From Promicromonosporaceae bacterium (lineage in GTDB: Bacteria; Actinomycetota; Actinomycetes; Actinomycetales; Cellulomonadaceae), in contig WRHK01000030.1 in NCBI GenBank assembly GCA_009783295.1, positions 1-46,401 of the forward strand: a DNA stretch of 46,401 nt, written 5' to 3'. Shown here one piece after another: positions 1 through 8,510 of the stretch (position 1 is the stretch's first letter; each line of letters starts with the position of its first letter). A model generated the notes under the pieces. That model did not search any database. It saw nothing but the letters and a program-made list of their open reading frames with translations, and was not told the DNA's origin. The position numbers and the translations under genes are program-made.

Positions 1-63
1 GCGGGTGTGCGCTGGGCTGTCTGACTGTTCGCTGTTCGGGTTTCGCGATTATCTCACGGCGAG

Positions 64-97
64 GGGGGCCGCTGTTTCCCGTAAAACAGCGGCCCCC
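64..97. terminator. Terminator-like hairpin downstream of parB
   Basis: A perfect 14-bp stem (GGGGGCCGCTGTTT pairing with AAACAGCGGCCCCC) encloses a 6-nt loop. It lies 14 nt beyond the parB stop codon, so it probably ends the parAB transcript; no strong T-tract follows on either strand, as is common in GC-rich actinobacteria. Positions 1-63 show no gene I can support. Confidence 0.7.
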
Positions 98-111
98 GTC
101 GTTGTGTGGGA

Positions 112-1545
112 CTACCCCTGCGACTTCAGCAGACCCGGGTCCTGCGGCGCCATCACGCCCAGGATCCGGTTGAGGTCCTCGACGGAGGCGAACTCGACGG
201 TGAGGCGGCCCTTGGACTTGCCGACAAGCACCTTCACACGGGTCTCGAACAGGTCCGAGAGCCGCCCGGCAAGCTCGTCCACTGCGACGCTCCGCTGGCC
301 GGCTCGCGGTGCTCGGCGCTGCGGGGCGTCCGCCGCCGAGGCGAGCAGGGTGACGATCTCCTCCGTCGCGCGAACCGACAGACCCTCGGACACGATCCGC
401 TGCGCAAGGCGCTCGATCTCCGCACCGTCCGACAGGCTCAGCAGCGCCCGGGCGTGACCGGCGGAGAGAATGCCCGCGGCGACGCGGCGCTGGACCAGCG
501 GCGGCAGCTTGAGGAGTCGGAGCGTGTTGGAGATCTGCGGCCGGCTCCGCGCGATCCGGGTCGCCAGCTCTTCGTGCGTGCACCCGAAGTCGTCGAGAAG
601 CTGCCGGTAGGCGGCCGCTTCCTCCAGCGGGTTGAGCTGAGCGCGGTGCAGGTTCTCGAGGAGTGCGTCGCGAAGCATGTCCGCGTCGTCGGTCTCGCGA
701 ATGATCGCGGGTACGGTGTCGAGTCCCGCGAGCTCCGTCGCGCGCCAGCGGCGCTCGCCCATGATGAGCTCGTACTGGCCCTCGTGGTCCCTGTCGGGAC
801 GGACCACGATCGGCTGCAGCACGCCGATCTCCTTGATCGACGCGACGAGCTCGTCGAGCTCGCTCTCGTCGAAGACCGACCGGGGCTGCCAGGTGTTCGG
901 CCGGATTGCGCTGACCGGCAGCTCGGCGAACGACGCGCCGGGAACCGGCAGCAGGTCGTCGGCAGCCATGAGCTCATCCGGGTCGACCACGGCGCCAAGC
1001 GGCGTTTCACGTGAAACATCGTCGCCGCCGACGTTGGCGAACGCGGCGTGAATCACAGCGTCCGTCGCTCCCCTGCTGGCCAAAGCGTCGTGCGGCACGC
1101 GCACCGAGGCGATCGGGGTCACCGAAGCCAGGCCGGGCTCGACCACGTGGAGGGACCCGGTCACGACTCCGATCTCCGTCGGCCCGCTCGCGCTGACCTC
1201 ACCCAGGGAGACCGAACCCATGGACTCACCGTCATCCTCGGGTCGTTCCGCAACGCCCGTCGCCATCGGGCGGGGAGCCCCGTTGGTCCGGATCGCCAAC
1301 CGGCCGCTCGACATGGCCGCGTCCCAGGACGTCGACCGGGCCGAACCCGCGCCAGCCTTGGCGGCGCCGTCACCGCCGGTCTCGACACCTTCCGGCGCCG
1401 CCGGTTCGGCGACCTGCGTCTGGACCGAGCGCTCCCCCACCGCAGCCGCCGGAAAGAACACGTCAACCGGCCGGTCACCTTCGGGGCCCTGAGGGATCAG
1501 CGCACCGAGGCCGCGTCCCAGACCACGCTTCTTCTGAGCACTCAT
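112..1545 (-). CDS. parB: Chromosome-partitioning protein ParB
   Basis: This 477-residue protein is the CTP-dependent clamp that loads at parS and spreads to organise the origin for segregation with ParA. The N-terminal ParA-stimulating box [11 protein letters not shown] is at residues 8-18. A long Ala/Gly/Glu-rich linker (about 25-205) follows, longer than in many ParBs. The ParB/Srx domain carries NTWQPR and the nucleotide-binding GERRWRA motif, followed by a central HTH ([20 protein letters not shown]) and a C-terminal dimerisation domain. The ATG start overlies the expected N-terminal box. It lies 52 nt downstream of parA and is probably cotranscribed with it. A parS-like palindrome is embedded in its own coding sequence at 1003-1018, which may nucleate ParB on the gene itself. 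Confidence 0.95.
   Translation of the reverse strand: MSAQKKRGLGRGLGALIPQGPEGDRPVDVFFPAAAVGERSVQTQVAEPAAPEGVETGGDGAAKAGAGSARSTSWDAAMSSGRLAIRTNGAPRPMATGVAERPEDDGESMGSVSLGEVSASGPTEIGVVTGSLHVVEPGLASVTPIASVRVPHDALASRGATDAVIHAAFANVGGDDVSRETPLGAVVDPDELMAADDLLPVPGASFAELPVSAIRPNTWQPRSVFDESELDELVASIKEIGVLQPIVVRPDRDHEGQYELIMGERRWRATELAGLDTVPAIIRETDDADMLRDALLENLHRAQLNPLEEAAAYRQLLDDFGCTHEELATRIARSRPQISNTLRLLKLPPLVQRRVAAGILSAGHARALLSLSDGAEIERLAQRIVSEGLSVRATEEIVTLLASAADAPQRRAPRAGQRSVAVDELAGRLSDLFETRVKVLVGKSKGRLTVEFASVEDLNRILGVMAPQDPGLLKSQG
1003..1018. promoter_or_regulatory. parS site inside parB
   Basis: The core GTTTCACGTGAAAC is a perfect 14-bp palindrome matching the universal parS; the outer base on the left is C instead of T. 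It codes for part of a VSRET peptide in ParB. Confidence 0.85.
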
Positions 1546-1597
1546 CCTTGCTCCCTTGTCTCTCTCAGCACGCCAGTCAACGCTTCAGCCCTCGACG

Positions 1598-2824
1598 TTA
1601 CGCGCGTTCTCGCAGGTCAGCGCGCTGAAAGGCGCGCTCCGCGAGCTCGCGTGCCGCCTCCAGATACGCGAGCGCGCCGGTCGACGTCGGGTCATAAGTC
1701 ATCACGGTCTGCCCGTGGCTCGGCGCCTCGGAGATGCGCACAGACCGCGGGACAGTCGTCTTGAGGGTCTGCTCGGGGAAGTGCGTCCGCACCTCTTCAG
1801 CCACCTGCTGCGCGAGATTGGTGCGCCCGTCATACATCGTGAGGAGGATCGTGGAGACCGTCAGCTCCGGATTGAGGTGCGCGCGGATCAGCTCGATCGT
1901 CTTGAGGAGCTGGCTCAGCCCCTCGAGCGCGTAGTACTCGCACTGGATAGGGATCAGCACCTCGCGGCCGACCACGAAGGCGTTGACCGTCAAGAGCCCG
2001 AGGCTCGGCGGGCAGTCGACGAGCACGTAGTCGATGGGCTCCTCACCGTTGGCGGCCCGTTCGTCGAGGTAGACGTCGAGCGCCCGGCGCAGTCGTGTTT
2101 CACGCGAAACCAACGAGACGAGCTCAATCTCTGCGCCGGACAGGTCGATCGTCGCCGGAACCGCCCACAGGCCGGGGATATCCGGGCACACCTGAACGGC
2201 GGAGGAGAGGGGCGAGCCTTCGACCAGCACCTCGTAGATCGACTGCGTTCCGGCGCGGTGCTCGATGCCCAGCGCCGTCGACGCGTTCCCCTGCGGGTCG
2301 TTGTCGATGACCAGCACGTTCAGGCCCGCCTGCGCCAGGCCGGCAGCGAGGTTCACCGTTGTCGTGGTCTTGCCGACGCCGCCCTTCTGGTTCGCGATGG
2401 TCAGCACGCGCGTCTGCTCCGGCCGAGGGAAGCGGCGTCCGGTGAGCTCGAGGCGGCGGCGCGCGTCGACCGCGAGCTGTGCGGCCAATGGCGTCTCATC
2501 GTCGGCCTCAGGGATCGAGTCGATCAGGGCGGCGCGGTGATGCTCCCGACCCCACTCCCCCGAGGCCGGCTGGTCGGGCTCGAGCGCCGGCGCCGCGACG
2601 GAGCCGAGCGGGCGTGCGAGGAACTCCTCGGAGGGAACCGGGTCCGGCTCTTGCGGCGCGATGGGCTCAACCTCCGCGATTGCCGTCACCTCAGGCTGAT
2701 GATCCCCGACCGCGGTCAGCACGGGCGCGGTCATCGACTCGTCAGTGGCCAGGGCCGGATCGCCCTCGGGCGCAGGGTGTGACTGGATGCGGTTCCACGG
2801 CCATCTGCGCTCGTCGGATCCCAT
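1598..2824 (-). CDS. parA: Chromosome-partitioning ATPase ParA
   Basis: A 408-residue Walker-type ATPase that drives origin segregation together with ParB. The deviant Walker A motif KGGVGKTTT is at residues 147-155, followed by DNDPQGNAST (A') and LVDCPPSLGLLT (Walker B). The N-terminal 130 or so residues are a Pro/Glu/Ala-rich extension absent from minimal Soj proteins. I chose the ATG at 2824 because a GGAG ribosome-binding site sits 4 nt upstream; an open frame extends to 2923 without such support. A degenerate parS lies inside the gene at 2096-2111 and a perfect one lies upstream at 2992-3007. Confidence 0.95.
   Translation of the reverse strand: MGSDERRWPWNRIQSHPAPEGDPALATDESMTAPVLTAVGDHQPEVTAIAEVEPIAPQEPDPVPSEEFLARPLGSVAAPALEPDQPASGEWGREHHRAALIDSIPEADDETPLAAQLAVDARRRLELTGRRFPRPEQTRVLTIANQKGGVGKTTTTVNLAAGLAQAGLNVLVIDNDPQGNASTALGIEHRAGTQSIYEVLVEGSPLSSAVQVCPDIPGLWAVPATIDLSGAEIELVSLVSRETRLRRALDVYLDERAANGEEPIDYVLVDCPPSLGLLTVNAFVVGREVLIPIQCEYYALEGLSQLLKTIELIRAHLNPELTVSTILLTMYDGRTNLAQQVAEEVRTHFPEQTLKTTVPRSVRISEAPSHGQTVMTYDPTSTGALAYLEAARELAERAFQRADLRERA
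2096..2111. promoter_or_regulatory. Degenerate parS-like site inside parA
   Basis: TGTTTCACGCGAAACC differs from the consensus TGTTTCACGTGAAACA at two positions. It lies in coding sequence (VSRET). Near-consensus variants of this kind can still bind ParB, but binding here is inference. Confidence 0.55.
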
Positions 2825-2991
2825 GCTCTCCGTCCCTCTCCTCGGTGGTGAAGCCTGGTTGCCGGCACCCGTCAGGGCCCCCCGGAGCGCGCGTCCACGC
2901 GTCAGCACCGCAACCTCGCGCACAGCCTACGGCCTGCGACAGACGCCACCGGGCGCCCCACACCGCTGTGGACGGAGACTCGTCGTCACGA

Positions 2992-3007
2992 TGTTTCACG
3001 TGAAACA
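2992..3007. promoter_or_regulatory. Consensus parS site upstream of parA
   Basis: TGTTTCACGTGAAACA is a perfect 16-bp match to parS and extends to an 18-bp palindrome at 2991-3008. It sits between parA and the rsmG terminator, the usual location for a primary ParB-loading site. Confidence 0.93.
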
Positions 3008-3008
3008 T

Positions 3009-3039
3009 GAAGGGCTCCCCCGGTTCAGGGGAGCCCTTC
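3009..3039. terminator. Terminator between rsmG and parA
   Basis: GAAGGGCTCCCC pairs perfectly with GGGGAGCCCTTC around a 7-nt loop. It sits 21 nt past the rsmG stop and directly abuts the parS site, separating the rsmG transcription unit from parAB. The rest of 2825-3060 shows no gene and should carry the parA promoter. Confidence 0.8.
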
Positions 3040-3060
3040 GAATAACAGCACCCGGGCCGC

Positions 3061-3750
3061 TCAGCCGCGGCGAACCCGCAGGATCGTCGTCGCCTCGACG
3101 CCCGGAACGGTCTCACCGAGCAGGATCTCCGGCTCGCTCGACTTGAACGAGCGCAGCACCTTGCGAGCGGGATCGATCTCGGCGCTGACATTGCGGCCCT
3201 TGAGAACGACCATCTCCCCGCCCCGGCGAAGCAGCGGCATGCTCATCCGCGCCAGCTTCGTCAGGTTGGCGACCGCCCGCGACGTCACGACGTCGGCCTC
3301 GAAGGCGCCGTGGTACTCCTCGGCCCGCCCGCGCTTGACCTCGACATTCGTCAACCCGAACCGGTCGACGACCTCCTCGAGCCAGGTGGTGCGCCGCTCC
3401 ATGGGCTCCACCAGAACGACGTGAAGCTCGGGCAGCATCATGGCCACGACGATGCCCGGGAGGCCTGCACCCGACCCGATGTCGACGAGCGTGCCCGCCG
3501 TCGGCAGGTACGGGACGACCGCGGCAGAGTTCAGCAGGTGACGCTCCCACAGGCGCGAGACCTCGCGCGGGCCGATCAGCCCGCGCAGCTCCCCCTGCTC
3601 GCGCAGCAGCTCGCCGAACCCCGCGACCTTCTCGTACGCGTCACCGAGGTACTCGCGCACCGCGCCGCTCTCACCGAGCGCGCGATCCGTGGCGTCGTCG
3701 ACGACTTCCGCCGCAGGCTCGGCAGCGCCCACCTCAGGATCGTGTTTCAC
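3061..3750 (-). CDS. rsmG: 16S rRNA (guanine-N7) methyltransferase RsmG
   Basis: RsmG (GidB) methylates N7 of G527 (E. coli numbering) in 16S rRNA using SAM; loss of function gives low-level streptomycin resistance in bacteria. The 229-residue protein has the SAM-binding motif VDIGSGAGLPGI and the conserved SRAVANL segment. The proposed start is a GTG at 3750, which falls inside a parS palindrome (3743-3758), so the start region has a dual role. It lies 17 nt downstream of jag in the usual rpmH-rnpA-yidD-yidC-jag-rsmG order, and a terminator follows it. Confidence 0.94.
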   Translation of the reverse strand: MKHDPEVGAAEPAAEVVDDATDRALGESGAVREYLGDAYEKVAGFGELLREQGELRGLIGPREVSRLWERHLLNSAAVVPYLPTAGTLVDIGSGAGLPGIVVAMMLPELHVVLVEPMERRTTWLEEVVDRFGLTNVEVKRGRAEEYHGAFEADVVTSRAVANLTKLARMSMPLLRRGGEMVVLKGRNVSAEIDPARKVLRSFKSSEPEILLGETVPGVEATTILRVRRG

Positions 3751-3758
3751 GTGAAACA
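3743..3758. promoter_or_regulatory. Consensus parS overlapping the rsmG start
   Basis: TGTTTCACGTGAAACA is a perfect parS match. Its right half supplies the GTG start codon and the next codons of rsmG (GTG AAA CAC on the minus strand). ParB bound here would sit over the rsmG translation start and the jag-rsmG junction. Confidence 0.92.
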
Positions 3759-3767
3759 GTCCCCGAC

Positions 3768-4280
3768 TCAGACGCCCGCGACCGGCTGCACCACGACGTA
3801 CCGCTGGGGCTCCACCCCGCGGGAGTCGCTCGCCAGACCGGCAGCGGCAACGGCGTCGTGCACGACCTTGCGCTCGAACGCGTTGAGCGGTTCGAGCGAC
3901 ACCTCGGTGCCGGTCTCCTTCACCTGAGCGATCGCCTTCTCGGCGATCGCCTTCAGCTCCTCGCGGCGCTTCGCGCGGAAGCCCGCGACGTCCAGCATGA
4001 GGCGGCTGCGGTCGCCGGTGCGCGTCTGCACGGCAAGGCGGGTCAGGTCCTGGAGGGCCTCGAGGACCTCCCCGTCGCGCCCGACAAGCTGCTTGAGAGA
4101 CGCCTGGTCCTCGGCCACGATCTCGACCGCAGCGCGACCGTGCCGCACGTCGATGTCGATGTCGCCGTCGAGGTCAGCGATATCGAGAAGCTCCTCGAGG
4201 TAGTCCGCGGCGATCTCGCCCTCGTCCTCGAGCTGCGACGTGCGGTCCTCGTTGGTGGCGCCCTGCTCCGGGTTCGTCAT
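3768..4280 (-). CDS. jag: Jag/KhpB-type KH-R3H RNA-binding protein
   Basis: A 170-residue RNA-binding protein of the Jag (KhpB/EloR) family. The first 60 or so residues are acidic. A KH-like segment (QLVGRDGEVLEALQDLTRLAVQ) is followed by the C-terminal R3H domain with its conserved Arg and His in the stretch NAFERKVVHDAV. Family members affect cell division and elongation and are almost always encoded next to yidC, as here (6-nt gap). The N-terminal Jag_N domain seen in Firmicutes is absent, as is usual in actinobacteria. Confidence 0.92.
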   Translation of the reverse strand: MTNPEQGATNEDRTSQLEDEGEIAADYLEELLDIADLDGDIDIDVRHGRAAVEIVAEDQASLKQLVGRDGEVLEALQDLTRLAVQTRTGDRSRLMLDVAGFRAKRREELKAIAEKAIAQVKETGTEVSLEPLNAFERKVVHDAVAAAGLASDSRGVEPQRYVVVQPVAGV

Positions 4281-4286
4281 CGCCCG

Positions 4287-5225
4287 TCAGCCCTTCTTCT
4301 TGCGGTTCTTGCGCTGCGGCTGCACGCGCTGGCCGGTGGTCTGCTTCGGTGCGTCGAGCTGCGCGACCACCTCGGGGGTGATGCCCTTCGCGGCCAGCTT
4401 GCGCGCCTGGCGCTCCTTCATCAGGCGCTCGGCCTCCGAGCCCGGGGCCGGCATGCGCTTGATCGTGTAGAACTGCTGCCCCATCGACCACAGGTTCGTG
4501 ACGGTCCAGTAGATCAGCACACCGACCGGGAAGTTGACGCCCGACACCGCGAAGATCAGCGGCAGCACGTAGAGCATCATCTTCTGCGTGCTCGCCATCG
4601 GGCCCTCGAGCGCGGCCTTCGGCATGTTCTTCATGGTCAGCTGACGCTGCGTGGTGAACGTGGTGACCGACATGGCCACGATCAGCACGATGACGACGAC
4701 ACGCGACACGGTGCTGTTCGTCTGCAGGAACACGTCGGACAGGTGGGCGCCGAACAGGCTCGACGACTCGATGTCGTGCGCGACGGCCCGGTCGATCGGG
4801 CCGATGGTGCGGTGCGTGCCCTCGGCGATGCCGCGCAGGTTGTTGAGCACGCGGAACAGCGCGAAGAAGATCGGGGACTGCAGGATGATCGGCAGGCAGG
4901 AGGCGAACGGGTTGGTCCCGTGCTTCTTGTAGAGCTCCATCGTCTCGCGGGTCATCGCCTCGCGGGACGCAGGGTCCGTCTTGCCCTTGTACTTCTTCTG
5001 CACGGCCTGCAGCTCGGGCTGCATGATCTGCATGCCTCGCGAGGCACGGATCTGGCGGACGAACAGCGGGATGAGCGCGACACGGATGATCAGCGTCAGC
5101 GCGACGATCGCGAGCACCCACGCAGGCCCAGGACCGTCGCCGAAGCCCAGACGCGCGAAGACCCAGTGCGAGCCGGTCATGATCCAGGCCACGACCCACT
5201 GGAGGGGGTACAGGATGGTATCCAT
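4287..5225 (-). CDS. yidC: Membrane protein insertase YidC
   Basis: A 312-residue YidC/Oxa1 insertase that places proteins into the cytoplasmic membrane alone or with SecYEG. Hydrophobic segments lie near residues 1-25, 35-55 (with the groove Arg in LIIRVALIPLFVRQIR), about 105-125, 175-195 and 220-245. The cytoplasmic hairpin QPELQAVQKKYKGK is present. The C-terminal tail is Lys/Arg-rich (RKNRKKKG), as in ribosome-binding actinobacterial YidCs. It lacks the large periplasmic domain of E. coli YidC. A good AGGAG ribosome-binding site precedes the ATG. Confidence 0.95.
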   Translation of the reverse strand: MDTILYPLQWVVAWIMTGSHWVFARLGFGDGPGPAWVLAIVALTLIIRVALIPLFVRQIRASRGMQIMQPELQAVQKKYKGKTDPASREAMTRETMELYKKHGTNPFASCLPIILQSPIFFALFRVLNNLRGIAEGTHRTIGPIDRAVAHDIESSSLFGAHLSDVFLQTNSTVSRVVVIVLIVAMSVTTFTTQRQLTMKNMPKAALEGPMASTQKMMLYVLPLIFAVSGVNFPVGVLIYWTVTNLWSMGQQFYTIKRMPAPGSEAERLMKERQARKLAAKGITPEVVAQLDAPKQTTGQRVQPQRKNRKKKG

Positions 5226-5289
5226 CGGGTGTGTCTCCTAAAGGGAAAATCAGCCCCGGGGCACAGTCCCTGGATTCAGGGCCGGGAGG

Positions 5290-5601
5290 TCAGTGCTGGT
5301 GCGCGTGCATCGCCGCGTCGCCTGGTGCGCCTTCGGAGACTCGGCCGGACTTGCGCGGCCGAGCTGGCGGGACGTCGTCCACGCCGCCGAGGCTCCAGGG
5401 GTTGCAGCGCAGGATGCGCCAGAGCGCCAGCCCTGTCCCCCGCAGCGCGCCGTGCGTGCGGATGGCCTGCACGGCGTAGTGGGAGCAGGACGGGTAGTAC
5501 TTGCAGGTGGGACCGGTCATCGGGGAGATGACGACCTGGTACACGCGGATCATCCCCACCAGCACGCTGGCGGGGATGCCCTTGAGAGCTTCGAGCTTCA
5601 C
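5290..5601 (-). CDS. yidD: Membrane protein insertion efficiency factor YidD
   Basis: A 103-residue YidD-family protein thought to assist YidC-dependent insertion. It has an N-terminal amphipathic stretch and the signature [18 protein letters not shown] with conserved cysteines, then [17 protein letters not shown]. The GTG start overlaps the rnpA stop by 4 nt, so translation is probably coupled. Confidence 0.93.
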   Translation of the reverse strand: MKLEALKGIPASVLVGMIRVYQVVISPMTGPTCKYYPSCSHYAVQAIRTHGALRGTGLALWRILRCNPWSLGGVDDVPPARPRKSGRVSEGAPGDAAMHAHQH

Positions 5602-5975
5602 GCCGCTCTCCCAGCGGTCGCGCGCCGCGCGGCCTTCTCCAGGCCGGCGCGCACGTCGGCGCTGAGCTCGGCGAACGTCGCCGTCGACGCCGCCGGGAGG
5701 GCTCGCACGACGGCGCGCGCGTGCCCGGGGATCACTTCGTTGCCAGAGGCAGCGATCAGGGGGCGCACGACCTCACGGAGGCGGCGCTTCACCAGGTTTC
5801 GCTGCACGGCGTTTCCCACTGCTTTGGATACGACAAAACCGACCTGCGGCGTCGCGCCCTCCTCGTTGTCCACGAGGAGGTGCACCACCACGGTCGATCG
5901 CCCTGCGCGCACGCCCCGTCGCACCGTCCGCCCGAACTCAGCGGGACGACGCAGCCGGTGCGCCGAGGGGAGCAC
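5598..5975 (-). CDS. rnpA: Ribonuclease P protein component
   Basis: The 125-residue protein subunit of RNase P, which helps the catalytic RNA trim pre-tRNA 5' leaders. It contains the family signature with the basic RNR-like motif ([24 protein letters not shown]). The GTG start lies 15 nt downstream of rpmH, the universal gene pairing. Confidence 0.95.
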   Translation of the reverse strand: MLPSAHRLRRPAEFGRTVRRGVRAGRSTVVVHLLVDNEEGATPQVGFVVSKAVGNAVQRNLVKRRLREVVRPLIAASGNEVIPGHARAVVRALPAASTATFAELSADVRAGLEKAARRATAGRAA

Positions 5976-5990
5976 GCGTCGGTCGAGGTC

Positions 5991-6128
5991 TCAGGCAGAC
6001 AGCTCGGCGCGGCCCTTGCGGCGGCGCGCGGCGAGGATGGCGCGACCCGCACGGGTGCGCATGCGCAGCCGGAAGCCGTGGGTCTTCGCACGACGACGGT
6101 TGTTCGGCTGGAAGGTCCGCTTGCTCAC
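5991..6128 (-). CDS. rpmH: 50S ribosomal protein L34
   Basis: A 45-residue, strongly basic protein beginning [19 protein letters not shown] and ending in a Lys/Arg-rich tail, a full-length L34. It uses a GTG start. It is the first gene of the minus-strand rpmH-rnpA-yidD-yidC-jag-rsmG operon, transcribed away from dnaA. Its promoter must lie in 6129-6400. Confidence 0.96.
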   Translation of the reverse strand: MSKRTFQPNNRRRAKTHGFRLRMRTRAGRAILAARRRKGRAELSA

Positions 6129-6571
6129 GAGGTGCTCCTGAATGACGTCGGGTGGCTGCACGCCGCCCGACGTGGGTCGACGATGCTTCTACTGGGTAGG
6201 TGCTGGCCGGCTGCCCGGACATGGTGTCCGCGCGGAGGTCCGACCCACCGCTCCATGGTCCTCGCGTCGGCAAGAAGGCGCGCGAAAACACCCGGATCGG
6301 CTAGGCAACGCTACGTGGTGGCACCCTCGGCGGTCAAACCACGAGGTGGGGTGCTGGCGAGACTCTCACCACACCCGGCGGGGCGGCGTCTCCGTGTTTC
6401 CCACAGCACATTCCACAGGTTCCACAGGTTGTGGAGAAGTTTGTGGACAGTGAGGGTGTGCCAACGCCCGCGGCGTGACACACTCCCAGTTCTCACCGCC
6501 TCGACGCAACTTCGCGCTGCCGTCGGCCGGTGTGAGGCCCGACGCACGAACAGCACACGAAGGAGCGCCCG
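6129..6571. promoter_or_regulatory. rpmH-dnaA divergent regulatory region with DnaA-box motifs
   Basis: This 443-nt gap holds the promoters of rpmH and dnaA. DnaA-box-like motifs lie at 6410-6418 (ATTCCACAG), 6419-6427 (GTTCCACAG), 6430-6438 (TGTGGAGAA, reverse orientation) and 6442-6450 (TGTGGACAG, reverse orientation). This fits autorepression of dnaA by DnaA. An AAGGAG ribosome-binding site at 6560-6565 serves dnaA. I see no gene between 6129 and 6571. Confidence 0.7.
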
Positions 6572-7978
6572 GTGGCGGACGAGGACATCACCCAGGTCTG
6601 GGCGCAGACCCTCCAGGTCCTGGAGCAGCGGCCCGACATGACGGCCCGCCAGCTCGCGTTCGTCAAGCTCGCCAAGCCGATGGCCGTCATCAACGGCACC
6701 GCGTTCATCGCCGTCCCCCACGAGCAGACCCGCACGTACCTCGAGACCAGCGTGCGCGACCAGCTGATGTCCGCGATGTCGTCCGTGCTGGGCTACGACG
6801 TGAAGTTCGGGATCACCGTGGACCCCGAGCTGAGCGCCGAGAACCTCACCGGGCCTACCCAGGACTACGTCGAGCCCGAAGAGGAGGACGACGACCTCGC
6901 GCCGGCGCCCGTCCTGCCCGTGGCACCCCGGCCCTCCGCGGAGCCGACGCGCCTCAACCCGCGCTACGTCTTCGAGTCGTTCGTCATCGGCGCGTCCAAC
7001 CGGTTCGCCCACGCGGCCGCCGTCGCGGTCGCCGAGGCCCCTGCCAAGGCCTACAACCCCCTCTTCATCTACGGGGACTCAGGCCTGGGCAAGACACACC
7101 TGCTGCACGCCATCGGGCACTACGCCCACAACCTGTACCCGCACGTGCGGGTGCGCTACGTGAACTCCGAAGAGTTCACGAACGACTTCATCAACAGCAT
7201 CGGCGACAACAAGCAGGGCGCGTTCCAGCGCCGGTACCGCGATGTCGACCTGCTCCTCATCGACGACATCCAGTTCCTGCAGGGCAAGGAACAGACGATG
7301 GAGGAGTTCTTCCACACCTTCAACGCGCTGCACAACGCCAACAAGCAGGTCGTGCTGACGTCCGACGTGCCGCCCAAGCAGCTCAACGGTTTCGAGGACC
7401 GGCTGCGGTCGCGGTTCGAGTGGGGCCTCATCACCGACGTGCAGCCGCCGGACCTCGAGACCCGCATCGCGATCCTCCGGAAGAAGGCCGCGAACGAGAA
7501 GCTCGACGTCCCCCAGGACGTGCTGAGCTACATCGGCTCACGGATCTCGACCAACATCCGCGAGCTCGAGGGCGCCCTGATCCGCGTCACCGCGTTCGCG
7601 AACCTCAACCGCCAGCAGGTGGACCTGCCGCTCGCGGAGATCGTGCTGCGCGACCTCATCATCGACGACGACCCCGCCGAGGTGACCCCCGCCGTCGTGA
7701 TCGCGCAGACGGCCGCGTACTTCGGCCTGAGCATCGAGGACCTGTGCGGCTCCTCGCGCTCGCGAGTGCTTGTCACGGCGCGGCAGATCGCGATGTACCT
7801 CTGCCGGGAGCTGACTGACCTGTCGCTGCCCAAGATCGGCCAGCAGTTCGGCGGCCGCGACCACACCACGGTCATGCACGCCAACAAGAAGATCGCCGGC
7901 CAGATGGCGGAGCGCCGTTCGACCTACAACCAGGTCACCGAGCTGACGAGCCGGATCCGCCAGCAGCACCGCGGCTGA
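6572..7978 (+). CDS. dnaA: Chromosomal replication initiator DnaA
   Basis: A 468-residue AAA+ initiator that binds DnaA boxes and melts oriC. Domain I spans about 1-85, with an acidic/Pro-rich linker (domain II) at about 95-128. Walker A GDSGLGKT is at 168-175 and Walker B is [16 protein letters not shown]. The C-terminal domain IV has the DNA-contacting signature [11 protein letters not shown]. The start is GTG, supported by AAGGAG 6 nt upstream. Flanking regions on both sides contain DnaA boxes; the denser cluster is downstream. Confidence 0.98.
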   Translation: MADEDITQVWAQTLQVLEQRPDMTARQLAFVKLAKPMAVINGTAFIAVPHEQTRTYLETSVRDQLMSAMSSVLGYDVKFGITVDPELSAENLTGPTQDYVEPEEEDDDLAPAPVLPVAPRPSAEPTRLNPRYVFESFVIGASNRFAHAAAVAVAEAPAKAYNPLFIYGDSGLGKTHLLHAIGHYAHNLYPHVRVRYVNSEEFTNDFINSIGDNKQGAFQRRYRDVDLLLIDDIQFLQGKEQTMEEFFHTFNALHNANKQVVLTSDVPPKQLNGFEDRLRSRFEWGLITDVQPPDLETRIAILRKKAANEKLDVPQDVLSYIGSRISTNIRELEGALIRVTAFANLNRQQVDLPLAEIVLRDLIIDDDPAEVTPAVVIAQTAAYFGLSIEDLCGSSRSRVLVTARQIAMYLCRELTDLSLPKIGQQFGGRDHTTVMHANKKIAGQMAERRSTYNQVTELTSRIRQQHRG

Positions 7979-8510
7979 GTCCACAGCTCGTCGTCCACAG
8001 CCGGTTCCGTGCATTCGGCGACCTCCGGGCGGTCTTGTACACCGACTACCCACAGGTGTGGACAACCATGTGGACACGACTTCGCCCATACGTCCCGTCG
8101 TCATACACACCTGTGCACAAGGCTGTGGATGGATGTGGACATCCCGGCCCGCGGTTGTGGATCCGACCCCCTGCACCGGTGGACAGCTGTGGGGGACAAG
8201 AGTCGCGTCCACAACGACCCACAGTTCGCCCACAGCCCAACCAACACGGTGTCCACAACAGAAATCTCGCTCTGACCTGCGGTAAGACGTGATTTCAACA
8301 AGTTCCACAGGTGCTACTACGACGACTACCTAGTTCTCAGAGGAAATCCACCGCGCCTTCATCGGCTGTCCGAGCCGATCCGTCCACCGCTTCTGTGACC
8401 AGCGACGATCCGCGAACGATGTGCCGTGCACAGGCGGCCGTCCCGTGTGCCGGGAAGCACAGGACTCGCGTAGGGTTCGAGTACGCAAGAGGCTCGAGCG
8501 AGGGAGTGGG
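7979..8510. other. Chromosomal origin of replication, oriC (DnaA-box cluster)
   Basis: The dnaA-dnaN spacer carries many 9-mers close to TTGTCCACA in both orientations. The clearest are 7991-7999, 8057-8065 (perfect, reverse), 8069-8077, 8134-8142, 8205-8213 and 8249-8257; weaker ones are at 8046-8054, 8124-8132 and 8156-8164. Sequence after about 8265 is locally less GC-rich (around GTGATTTCAACAAG and the CTACTACGACGACTACC segment) and could include the unwinding element. A possible -10 (TAGGGT, 8471-8476) may serve dnaN. This matches the origin position in Streptomyces and Mycobacterium. Confidence 0.9.
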
